46,939 nt of DNA from Clostridia bacterium (GTDB taxonomy: Bacteria > Bacillota > Clostridia > TANB77 > CAG-508): contig JAAWFD010000003.1 in the NCBI GenBank assembly GCA_022794615.1, forward strand, positions 1-46,939. Direction: 5' to 3'. Shown piece after piece: positions 36,690 to 45,113 of the stretch. Made by a program: the position numbers and the translations under genes. Every line of letters begins with the position of its first letter. The stretch's first letter is position 1. The notes under the pieces were generated by a model. It searched no databases. It worked only from the letters and a program-made list of their open reading frames with translations, and had not been told where the DNA came from.

Positions 36690-36922
36690 TGTGTCAAGGG
36701 GACGTTGATTATGACACAAAAATTTTAGTAAAAAAATACAATTAATATGTATATAAAAGAAAGAGAAAAAGTAGATAAAAAAATCTGCTTTTTCTTTATT
36801 GTATAGGAAAAATGAAAATCTTTATGTATACAACAAGGTTAAGTTACATTAATCTGTGCATATTTGCGAAGTAAAATGCACAGTGAATGTCGAAAGCCTT
36901 GCTTTCGTTAACATCCACTTTT
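36690..36922 (+). terminator. Terminator and hairpins after the aminopeptidase
   Basis: GTGTCA/TGACAC flank the stop region (36691-36716). A terminator pairs GAAAAAGTAGAT (36765-36776) with ATCTGCTTTTTC (36783-36794), followed by TTTATT. Further on, CTGTGCAT (36854-36861) pairs with ATGCACAG (36876-36883), and AGTGAATGTCGAAAGC (36882-36897) pairs with the segment ending at 36919, with TTTTCTT after it. The last two overlap by two bases. All lie before the next promoter. Confidence 0.65.
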
Positions 36923-36944
36923 CTTATAAAAGTTAAAAAAAGTG

Positions 36945-36973
36945 TTGAAAAATACTAATAAATGGCATACAAT
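36945..36973 (+). promoter_or_regulatory. Sigma-A promoter of the M60 protease gene
   Basis: TTGAAA (36945-36950) and TACAAT (36968-36973) are spaced by exactly 17 nt. The leader is only about 30 nt and contains AAGAAAGGA. Confidence 0.85.
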
Positions 36974-37008
36974 AATAGCGTAAGAAATCATAAGAAAGGA
37001 TGTGTAGT

Positions 37009-40000
37009 ATGAAACGAACATTAAAGATTGCTATAGCATTAATAATATTAATTAACCTAATTGCAACTCCTATAACTCAATGTGTATATATAGTTAGTAA
37101 TGGAATGCAAGAAACAACAAATAGTAGTCAAGAAGTAACAGAAGAAAATAAAGTAGAAGGTTCAGGAACGGAAAAAACTAAAGCAGAAGACTCCCAAAAC
37201 ATTGATTCAGAAACAATTGAAATGGATAAAAACCAACAAGATAAATCTCAAGATAATGTTGATAGTGAAAATGCAACAACAAATGAACTTAAAGAACAAT
37301 CAAATACACAATTAGATACTATAACAGAAGAAAACAAAGATCAGGTAGACAGCATAAAAGATGAGACAGAAAACGAGAAAGAGAATCAAATAGGTATTAG
37401 TAGTGATGAAAATCAAATAGAAAATCAGCATACATTGGGAAAATTAGAAATCGAAATTATTTTAAGATTACCAACAGATGGAAGTTTGAATGTACAATTA
37501 CAAAAAGAAGGAAATATAATAGTTAGTCAAGAAGAAAAACAAGAAAATAAAATATACTATCATTTTGACAACTTAGAGCTAGGAAATTATACATTAAAAA
37601 TAGAAGGAACAAATTATACTACATATACACAAGAATTAGAGCTAGATAATGAAATAACAAAAGTGGTTTTAAGTAATGGACACAATATAAACGATGTAGT
37701 AGGTGAAGGCAAAACAAAATATGGAGTAGTTGGACTAGGAGACATCACAGGAGATGGGATTATTAACGAAACAGATGAAAAACTTATGATAGAAAAGATA
37801 GAGTCAGGACTTTATGAAGAAAAGTATGATTTAAACAAAGACCAAAAGATAGATATAATTGATTTATCATATATAGTATTTAATAAAAGTACAAATATCG
37901 AAGCTACACCAACAAAGATGTTGAAATTAACAGAAGAAAATGTTGACTTAAAAGGAACTATAATATCAGCAGGTCAAGTATCATCTATATTTGAAAATAA
38001 TAATAACTATGTACAATTAAAACCAAAAAATGGTCAAGATATTTCAGAGAATAATGCTATAGAAATAGATTTGAATATAGAAAATAATAACAAAAAAACT
38101 GAAGCAATTGTAATAACACCGCCAAAAGAATCAGTAAATGCAATACAACAAGGAGAAGCAGAAATTACATATATAAATGAGCAAGGACTAGAAGAAACGG
38201 CAATAGTAAAAATAGGTTCAAACAGAATTGCTAAAGCTCATTCAAAAGATATAACAACAAACTTAGCAAGAAGATATTTACAAGATGAAGTAATGAATTT
38301 AGCAGAAGTAAATAAAAACGAGTCAATAAAACTAGCAAGTTTAGTACCAGTACAACAACCAAACAATGAAACAACATATGTAACAAGAGGATTAGCGATA
38401 GCGACATTACAAAGAGATGGAAGCATAGTAATAGATTTAGGTGGACAAATAGCTATAAAGAAAGTAACAATAAAAGTAACAAAAACAACAAGTAATAAAT
38501 TAGCAGATATAGCTAAAGTAGAATTTTTAAACAATATGGAAACTAGAATTCCAGAGCCAGAAATGGACATTCCAGACAATTTTGTAGCTACACCAGACAG
38601 TGAGAAATTTATTCTTACATGGAGAAAGATGACAAATGTAACAGGATATGAGGTATTAATAACAGCAAATGGAAAAACTGAAAAAGTAAAAACATCAGCA
38701 AATAGTATGATAGTTTCAAACTTTGCAGAAGGAAAAGTAAAAAATGGTACAACATATATGGTCAAGGTACAATCTATAAATGGAGATTGGAAGAGTGGAT
38801 ATACAGAAGAAATAGCTGTAACGCCACAACCTAATAAAGTACCAGATGCACCTGATAATTTAAGTGTAATAGGAGCATATAAAACTTTAAAAGCAAGTTG
38901 GAAAGATATGGACAGCACAGATTCTTATAATATATATTATAGAGAATATGGAATAGGAGAATATATACAAGTTGCAAAAAATATAACAACAAATAGTTAT
39001 ACAATAACAGGGCTAAAAGATAGAACAAGATATCAAGTATATGTTACAGGAAATAATATAATAGGTGAAGGAAGGCCATCACTTGTAAGTGTAGGAGAAA
39101 CTACAGATGTGAATCCACCAATAACAACTAACTATAAATTGATTAACAGACCAATAGAAGGAGAGAAAAAGACAGCACATATAGTAAGTGTAAGCAATCA
39201 GGGTGGAAATCAACCAGAAAATGAATTTGCAGTTGTAGATAATGACTATACAACAGCTTGGACAATAAACAGCTGGGATGCAGGAGGTTATAATACAGGA
39301 AAGCGTTCACCAATTGTTGAATTTGACCAAGTATATAAAATAGAAAAGGTTGTAGTAGTTCCAGAAGAATCACAAGGAGCAGACTATTTCTATGGAAATA
39401 CACAATATTGGGATGAAGATGGAAATAGTAATATTATAAGTGGGCAATATACAAAGAAAACAAGTAGTAATGGAAAAATATATTATGAATTTGAATATAG
39501 CACACCAATTATGGCAAAGAAAATTCAAACGAATTTTGCATTATATTTACCAAGTTCAGGAAATTCAATATCAATAGCAGAAATGAAATTTTATGAGTAT
39601 GATGGAATAAAAGATGAAATAGCAAATTTATACACAGACCAATTATGTGTAACATTAAGAGATGATGTAACAGAACAAACTATAGTAGAATTAGAAACAA
39701 GACTAAACACAAAAGAAGAAGCAAGTGGAGAATATCATCCAAAAAGAGAAATGTTCCAAAAAGAATTAGATACAGCAAGAGAAATACTAAATAACAAAGA
39801 ATTAAAACCAGCATTAAAAATTGATACAACAGTAACATCAGCAAAAGATTCACATATAGGATTTAGAGGAGGACTAAATGCGTGGCAACCATTAGGAGTT
39901 GTAGGATATAGTGGAGAAAAGATTGTAATATATGTAGGAAATCCAAAATTAAAAATAGGAGACAACACAAGCTTACAAGTTATGGCAACACAATATCATG

Positions 40001-42504
40001 CAGAATCAGGAAAATGGCATAGTATAGCAAAAGCAACATTAAAGGTAGGAAGAAATGAAATAGAAATACCAAAAATAGGAACATTAGACTGTGAAAGTGG
40101 AGGATCACTATATATAAATTATACAGGAAATAATGCAAACGATATTTACGGAGTAAGAGTAAGCGGAGGACAGGAAATACCAGTATTAGACTTAACAAAA
40201 GCATCAACAGAGGAAGAAAGAAAAGCAGTAGTAAGAGAATATATTCAAAAATTAGAAATAGTTGTACCACAATTAGAGACAAAACATAATGAAATCCATA
40301 AAGGAAGCGAAGTAAACAGTATAAACTATGATTATCAAAAGCAAAACTGTATATTAGGAGCAACAGAGATAGTTCTAAAAACGATGATGTATTCAGTATC
40401 ATCAGAACAAATATATAATGCACTAAGAGGAGAAACAGTAGAAGAAAAAGCAGAACAATTATATAATTCGATAGTTGCAATGGAAGATATGATAGACCTA
40501 TTCTACCAACATAAAGGACTAAGTACAAATCCAGATTCTGGAGTGAAGAATCAATATCCATCAAGCAGACTAAATATTCGTTATCAAAGAATGTTTTCAG
40601 GAGCATTTATGTATGCAGGAGGATTACACATTGGAATAGAGTGGAAATCAATAGGAGGATTAGCAACAAGTGTACCAATTCAATCAGATGAAAATGGCAA
40701 ATATATAAGTGGAAACTATTTTGGATGGGGAATAGCTCATGAAATAGGGCACATTATAAATGAAGGTGCATATGCGGTAGCAGAGATAACAAATAATTAT
40801 TTTGCTGTATTAGCACAAGCAAAAGACACGAATGATTCAGTACGTTTTAAATATAGAAATGTATATGACAAAGTAACATCAGGAACAACAGGGAAAGCAT
40901 CAAATGTATTTACACAGCTTGCAATGTATTGGCAATTACATTTAGCATATGATGTAGGAGGATATAACTATAAAACATATGATAATTATGAAGAACAGCT
41001 AAGCAACTTATTCTTTGCAAGAGTAGACAGCTATGCAAGAGATGTATCAAAAGCGCCAAAAGCAAGTGAAAACGGAGTAGTGTTAACTTTAAATGGAGCA
41101 GATACAGATAATAAATTAATGAGATTAGCAGTAGCGGCTGCTGAGAAAAATATATTAGAATTCTTTGAAGACTGGGGATTAACTCCAGATGAAACAACAA
41201 GACAATATGCAGAGCAATTCGAAAAAGAAACAAGAAGAATAAAATTTGTAAATGATGAAGCAAGAGCATATCAACTAGAAGGGAAAGCAGGATTTACAGT
41301 AGATGTAAAACCAACAGTACAAATACAAAACCAAATAATTGATGATACAGTAAATGATACACAGATTAGATTAACATTAGGACTTGAAAATGCAAATCAA
41401 GAACAGCTTTTAGGATACGAAATTTATAGAAATGGAAAATCAATAGGTTTTGTTACAGCAGATGAAACAGAATTCATAGATACAATAAATGTAAATAACA
41501 GAGTATATAAATATGAAGTTGTAGCAATAGATAAATGGCTAAATTCAACACAAAAAGTAGAGTTAAATCCAATAAAAGTAAGACATGATGGAAGTATAGC
41601 AAAGGATGGATTTACAATAACTACAAATATGACATCAATAGAAGACACAAAAGAAGATGAAGATAAAAACTGTTCAGGAATGCCAAGTATTCAAGCAGTA
41701 ACTAAATTAATAAATAAAGATACAACAGATGCATATACAGGAACAGTAACATCAACACAAAATGCAGAGATAGTTGTAGAATTAAATGAAGTATTATCAA
41801 TAATAGGATTTAAGGTAACAAAAGCAAAAGAAGGCGATTTATTACCAGATTATGAATTACAAATAAGTACAGATAAACAAAGTTGGAAAACAGTAAAATC
41901 TGGAAAACTTGAATTTAATGGAAAAGTTGCAACAGTATATTTTGACAAATTTGAGACAGACAAAGATCCAAGAGTGCAAGTGTATGACACATCATATGTA
42001 AAGATAATATTTAAAAATACTACTAATAAAGACATGACGATTACACTTTCAGAACTAGATATTCTTGGAAAACCAGGAGATAATATTGAGATACTAAAAG
42101 AAAATGGCATAGGAATATTGAGAGAAGATTATATATTAGATGCAGAAAAAGGAACAAAAATACCAACAGGTTCATTCATAATCACAGGAGAATATAGTGG
42201 ACACCCTGCATATAATGTTGTAAAATTATATGATGAAAATGGAGAATTAATATCAGGTTCACAAGTAATATTTGCACAAGAGCCAATAGATGGAAATTTA
42301 GGAAACATAACAGAAGGAACATGGATTTACTATATAGAGCCAGAAGATATAGAACAACTAAATGGATTTCCAAAAAAAGTAAAAGCAGAATTATACAGAG
42401 TAGATGATGCATTAACGTTAGAAGGAGAAAGATTAGTAAGTGATTCGTTAGAAATAGATGTACCAGAAAAATTACCAATAATAGAGATTAACAAAGGAAA
42501 CTAA
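37009..42504 (+). CDS. Secreted M60 (mucin-type) metalloprotease with dockerin-like module
   Basis: This 1831-residue secreted protein has a signal peptide (1 to about 25), a Glu/Asn/Gln-rich linker (about 28-135), a beta-rich X-like module (about 140-235) and a dockerin-like module (about 240-292). The dockerin shows two calcium loops, DITGDGIINETD and DLNKDQKIDIID. Two fibronectin type III domains (about 520-700) and a discoidin-type carbohydrate-binding domain (about 706-865) follow. The M60 peptidase (about 930-1430) has the zinc motif HEIGH (1244-1248) with Glu ten residues on. A second discoidin-like domain ends near 1700. M60 enzymes cut host glycoproteins such as mucin. The start is at 37009, since an ATG at 37000 overlaps the ribosome site. 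No sortase tail is seen. Confidence 0.88.
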   Translation: MKRTLKIAIALIILINLIATPITQCVYIVSNGMQETTNSSQEVTEENKVEGSGTEKTKAEDSQNIDSETIEMDKNQQDKSQDNVDSENATTNELKEQSNTQLDTITEENKDQVDSIKDETENEKENQIGISSDENQIENQHTLGKLEIEIILRLPTDGSLNVQLQKEGNIIVSQEEKQENKIYYHFDNLELGNYTLKIEGTNYTTYTQELELDNEITKVVLSNGHNINDVVGEGKTKYGVVGLGDITGDGIINETDEKLMIEKIESGLYEEKYDLNKDQKIDIIDLSYIVFNKSTNIEATPTKMLKLTEENVDLKGTIISAGQVSSIFENNNNYVQLKPKNGQDISENNAIEIDLNIENNNKKTEAIVITPPKESVNAIQQGEAEITYINEQGLEETAIVKIGSNRIAKAHSKDITTNLARRYLQDEVMNLAEVNKNESIKLASLVPVQQPNNETTYVTRGLAIATLQRDGSIVIDLGGQIAIKKVTIKVTKTTSNKLADIAKVEFLNNMETRIPEPEMDIPDNFVATPDSEKFILTWRKMTNVTGYEVLITANGKTEKVKTSANSMIVSNFAEGKVKNGTTYMVKVQSINGDWKSGYTEEIAVTPQPNKVPDAPDNLSVIGAYKTLKASWKDMDSTDSYNIYYREYGIGEYIQVAKNITTNSYTITGLKDRTRYQVYVTGNNIIGEGRPSLVSVGETTDVNPPITTNYKLINRPIEGEKKTAHIVSVSNQGGNQPENEFAVVDNDYTTAWTINSWDAGGYNTGKRSPIVEFDQVYKIEKVVVVPEESQGADYFYGNTQYWDEDGNSNIISGQYTKKTSSNGKIYYEFEYSTPIMAKKIQTNFALYLPSSGNSISIAEMKFYEYDGIKDEIANLYTDQLCVTLRDDVTEQTIVELETRLNTKEEASGEYHPKREMFQKELDTAREILNNKELKPALKIDTTVTSAKDSHIGFRGGLNAWQPLGVVGYSGEKIVIYVGNPKLKIGDNTSLQVMATQYHAESGKWHSIAKATLKVGRNEIEIPKIGTLDCESGGSLYINYTGNNANDIYGVRVSGGQEIPVLDLTKASTEEERKAVVREYIQKLEIVVPQLETKHNEIHKGSEVNSINYDYQKQNCILGATEIVLKTMMYSVSSEQIYNALRGETVEEKAEQLYNSIVAMEDMIDLFYQHKGLSTNPDSGVKNQYPSSRLNIRYQRMFSGAFMYAGGLHIGIEWKSIGGLATSVPIQSDENGKYISGNYFGWGIAHEIGHIINEGAYAVAEITNNYFAVLAQAKDTNDSVRFKYRNVYDKVTSGTTGKASNVFTQLAMYWQLHLAYDVGGYNYKTYDNYEEQLSNLFFARVDSYARDVSKAPKASENGVVLTLNGADTDNKLMRLAVAAAEKNILEFFEDWGLTPDETTRQYAEQFEKETRRIKFVNDEARAYQLEGKAGFTVDVKPTVQIQNQIIDDTVNDTQIRLTLGLENANQEQLLGYEIYRNGKSIGFVTADETEFIDTINVNNRVYKYEVVAIDKWLNSTQKVELNPIKVRHDGSIAKDGFTITTNMTSIEDTKEDEDKNCSGMPSIQAVTKLINKDTTDAYTGTVTSTQNAEIVVELNEVLSIIGFKVTKAKEGDLLPDYELQISTDKQSWKTVKSGKLEFNGKVATVYFDKFETDKDPRVQVYDTSYVKIIFKNTTNKDMTITLSELDILGKPGDNIEILKENGIGILREDYILDAEKGTKIPTGSFIITGEYSGHPAYNVVKLYDENGELISGSQVIFAQEPIDGNLGNITEGTWIYYIEPEDIEQLNGFPKKVKAELYRVDDALTLEGERLVSDSLEIDVPEKLPIIEINKGN

Positions 42505-42526
42505 AAAGGCATTTGAGATTAATGAG

Positions 42527-42576
42527 AAAGGAGTGTATGATATATTTAAGCAATTAAATATATCATACAAGAAATT
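42527..42576 (+). promoter_or_regulatory. SD, 15-bp hairpin and start codon before the LPKAG protein
   Basis: AAAGGAG (42527-42533) is followed after one base by GTATGATATATTTAA (42535-42549), pairing perfectly with TTAAATATATCATAC (42554-42568) around a GCAA loop of the GNRA type. The ATG is 8 nt after the stem. Without the hairpin the site-to-ATG gap is 43 nt, with it 9 nt, the normal spacing. Confidence 0.8.
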
Positions 42577-43515
42577 ATGAAAAATAAAATATTAACAACA
42601 ATAATTGGGATTATATTTAGTATATTTTTAGTAACAGTTTTTGCAATACCAACATATGCAGAAGCGGATATTGAAGCAAACGTAATTTTAGAAAGAGATG
42701 TAAATGCAGATAATAAAATACAAGTTTCTTTAGAAACTTCACAAAACCAAAGTATTGCTTCATTCAACATATCATTACTTGTTGAAACAGTAAATGTGCA
42801 AGATATAAAAAATGTAAAAATTGACTGGAATAGTGATATATCAAATAATGTAGAACTTAAAGAACTAACATATAGTAATAACAAAATAAATATATATGTT
42901 GTAAGTAAAAACGAGTTAGGAAATGATAATGGAAGTCAGAGGATAATAGAAATAGGTAGTATAATTATAGAAACAGAGAATAAAGATACTATGAATGTTG
43001 TCATTAGAGCACATAAAGATTTAACAACAATTGCTTCTATAGGACATGAATCAGGGGTAATAACAAATGATATATCTACAATGGTGCAATTACATATTGC
43101 GCCTAGAGTATCAGATGGAAACCAAGGAGGAGATAATACACAAGGAGGAAATGATAACCAAGGTAGTAACAATCAAGGAGGGAGCACTTCAGGAGGAAAT
43201 AATAATCAAGGAGGAAATGGAAACCAAAATGGCAATAATAGCCAAGATGTAAATGATAGCTCTCAAGATGAAAACAACTTAAATGGAGATATTAATCAAG
43301 AAAATAGTGAAAGCAAGCCTAATGATAGCCAAACAGGTAGTAGTAATAAAAATGAAACAAATAATATTGCACAAGGTAGTTTGCCTAAAGCAGGTGCAAT
43401 GGTAAGTAACATTATTATATTTTCTGTAATAGCAATTGGTGTTGTTTTACTTATAACTATTATAATTATTAAGGCGAAGGCTAGGCAAGGTAAGAATTAT
43501 AAGATTTATAAATAG
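42577..43515 (+). CDS. LPKAG-tailed surface protein, possible cohesin-like domain
   Basis: This 312-residue surface protein has a signal peptide (about 1-28, ending TYAEA), a beta-rich domain (about 30-168), a Gly/Asn/Gln-rich linker (about 175-255), then SLPKAG (about 268-273), a membrane segment and a basic tail. The last part is a sortase-type anchor signal with Ala in place of Thr. The domain with SIASFNISLL and alternating strands resembles a cohesin, but no diagnostic motif settles it. Its position directly after the dockerin-bearing M60 gene, with a 72-nt gap, supports a partner role as cell-wall receptor. That role is inference. Confidence 0.65.
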   Translation: MKNKILTTIIGIIFSIFLVTVFAIPTYAEADIEANVILERDVNADNKIQVSLETSQNQSIASFNISLLVETVNVQDIKNVKIDWNSDISNNVELKELTYSNNKINIYVVSKNELGNDNGSQRIIEIGSIIIETENKDTMNVVIRAHKDLTTIASIGHESGVITNDISTMVQLHIAPRVSDGNQGGDNTQGGNDNQGSNNQGGSTSGGNNNQGGNGNQNGNNSQDVNDSSQDENNLNGDINQENSESKPNDSQTGSSNKNETNNIAQGSLPKAGAMVSNIIIFSVIAIGVVLLITIIIIKAKARQGKNYKIYK

Positions 43516-43529
43516 CTAAGACTATTATC

Positions 43530-43568
43530 AGCTAACTATAAAGAAGCTACTTTATAGTTAGCTATTTT
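43530..43568. terminator. Bidirectional terminator between convergent genes
   Basis: A 14-bp perfect stem (43530-43543 with 43550-43563) has loop AAGCTA and is followed by TATTTTATTT. It ends the surface locus and may serve the opposing gene at 43588. Confidence 0.85.
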
Positions 43569-43587
43569 ATTTATCAAACTCTTTATA

Positions 43588-44178
43588 TTACAAAAAGTTT
43601 AGAATTTTACATATGAAGTATAAAACAATTGAAACAATTAATAACTTCATACTATAGAAATATAGTTTGTACTTAAAATTACATATTATGGAATTTATGT
43701 ATGTTTGCGAATTAATATCATTTATTAGTTCATAGTTATTTAATGTTTTGCATTTTCGTTTATAAATCGCATAATTCATATTTGAAATGTTTTCAAATGA
43801 CAGTAAATTGTCTGATTTTAATTTGTATTCTTTATAAAATTTATGACTTGTTTTTCCTTTTAGAGCTATCAATAATAACAAAAAGCATGATATAATTAAT
43901 ATATATAGTATAATTACTACTAATATAGGAAAAAGTTGTCCAAAGTTCAAATTTATAAGGTCCTTTATAGGAAAATTCGTAATATTTTTAAAGTCAATTA
44001 TAGGAATTGCATTAAAAATTTCAGGTTTTCCATTAAAAGATAGAAATGCTATAAATATACCAACGAATATTAATAAAAAAGATATTTTAAAATCTATATT
44101 TTTTATTCCTGAATTTATTAAATCAAAGTTTCTATATGCATCTTCTTTTGTAATTGAGCTAGTCCTTTTATTGTACAT
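43588..44178 (-). CDS. Three-segment membrane protein, PycTM-like
   Basis: This 196-residue protein has hydrophobic segments at about 28-45, 80-105 and 172-194. The region QTYINSIICNFKYKLYFYSM before the last segment and the helical run before it resemble PycTM-type membrane effectors of Pycsar anti-phage systems. No cyclase gene is next to it in this window, so the assignment is tentative. GGAGG precedes the ATG at 44178; an earlier in-frame ATG at 44193 overlaps that site. It lies between the surface locus and a tRNA gene. Confidence 0.5.
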   Translation of the reverse strand: MYNKRTSSITKEDAYRNFDLINSGIKNIDFKISFLLIFVGIFIAFLSFNGKPEIFNAIPIIDFKNITNFPIKDLINLNFGQLFPILVVIILYILIISCFLLLLIALKGKTSHKFYKEYKLKSDNLLSFENISNMNYAIYKRKCKTLNNYELINDINSQTYINSIICNFKYKLYFYSMKLLIVSIVLYFICKILNFL

Positions 44179-44285
44179 TATAATTACCTCCATTTATACT
44201 TTTTATTTTATTTCTCATACGGATGCAAATTTTGATAAAAAAAAGACTTATCAGAAATTTAAAAAATCTTGATAAATCTTTAGTT

Positions 44286-44373
44286 TGGTGCAGATGGCCG
44301 GAATCGAACCGGCACGGGTGATTAGCCCGCAGGATTTTAAGTCCTGTGCGTCTGCCAGTTCCGCCACATCTGC
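44286..44373 (-). tRNA. tRNA-Leu (TAA)
   Basis: Minus strand, with encoded CCA at 44288-44286. The acceptor GCAGATG pairs with CATCTGC. The anticodon loop CTTAAAA gives TAA. A long variable arm typical of tRNA-Leu is present, and GGTTCGATTCC forms the T-arm. Confidence 0.95.
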
Positions 44374-44374
44374 A

Positions 44375-44724
44375 TTTTTAAACTGGCAAATGTCTTACGA
44401 CATTGATTATTATAATATGCTACATATGATTTGTCAATACTTTTTGTAAAAAAACTTGGTATTTCAATATAAGTTTTGATATGTAAAATTTATTTTAATA
44501 ATTAAAATAAAAAAATAATTAAAATAGGTTATATTTTTGATTGTTATAAATATATATTAATATATGATTTAATCTTGAGTACACAAAAACAAAACTTCAT
44601 CTAATATGTATTGACTTTTTAATATTTTTTTGCTATTATAATAAAGTCTGATTATTGAATTGATATAATAAAAATATTTAGTTGTGAAAAAAGAATTTTA
44701 ACATATAAAATACTAAAGACATAT
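44375..44724. other. AT-rich spacer between tRNA genes
   Basis: About 350 nt of very AT-rich sequence. I see no gene and no clear hairpin. TTGACT (44611-44616) could be part of a promoter for the two plus-strand tRNAs, but no convincing -10 is fixed. Confidence 0.4.
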
Positions 44725-44798
44725 GCAGGTATAATTTAGTGGTAAAATACGGCCTTGCCAAGGCTGATTCGCGGGTCCGATTCCCACTACCTGCTCCA
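44725..44798 (+). tRNA. tRNA-Gly (GCC)
   Basis: The acceptor GCAGGTA pairs with TACCTGC, followed by encoded CCA. The anticodon loop TTGCCAA gives GCC. GGTCCGATTCC forms the T-arm. Confidence 0.95.
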
Positions 44799-44843
44799 TA
44801 GAAACTTATTAATGTTTATATGCAACTATAAATTTAAATATTC

Positions 44844-44917
44844 GGCGAGTTAGCCAAGCGGTAAGGCACGAGTCTGCAAAACTCTGATCATCGGTTCGAT
44901 TCCGATACTCGCCTCCA
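44844..44917 (+). tRNA. tRNA-Cys (GCA)
   Basis: The acceptor GGCGAGT pairs with ACTCGCC, followed by encoded CCA. The anticodon loop CTGCAAA gives GCA. GGTTCGATTCC forms the T-arm. It probably shares a transcript with the tRNA-Gly 45 nt upstream. Confidence 0.95.
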
Positions 44918-44921
44918 AAGG

Positions 44922-44963
44922 AAAGTGTGCAAGCATTGATAAATCAAAGTTTGCACACTTTTT
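44922..44963 (+). terminator. Terminator of the tRNA-Gly/Cys transcript
   Basis: AAAGTGTGCAA (44922-44932) pairs with TTGCACACTTT (44951-44961), followed by T residues. Confidence 0.85.
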
Positions 44964-45113
44964 GCGTTTTTTGAAGTTAAAAAATGAATATAGCATTTTC
45001 AGTACTTTCAGAGCTTAAATTTTCTAATTTTTCTAAAATGAACTTAACACAAACTTAACATTTGAGCTTTTTTATACTTAACATATAAAGAACTAAAAGA
45101 ATACTATCAAAGT

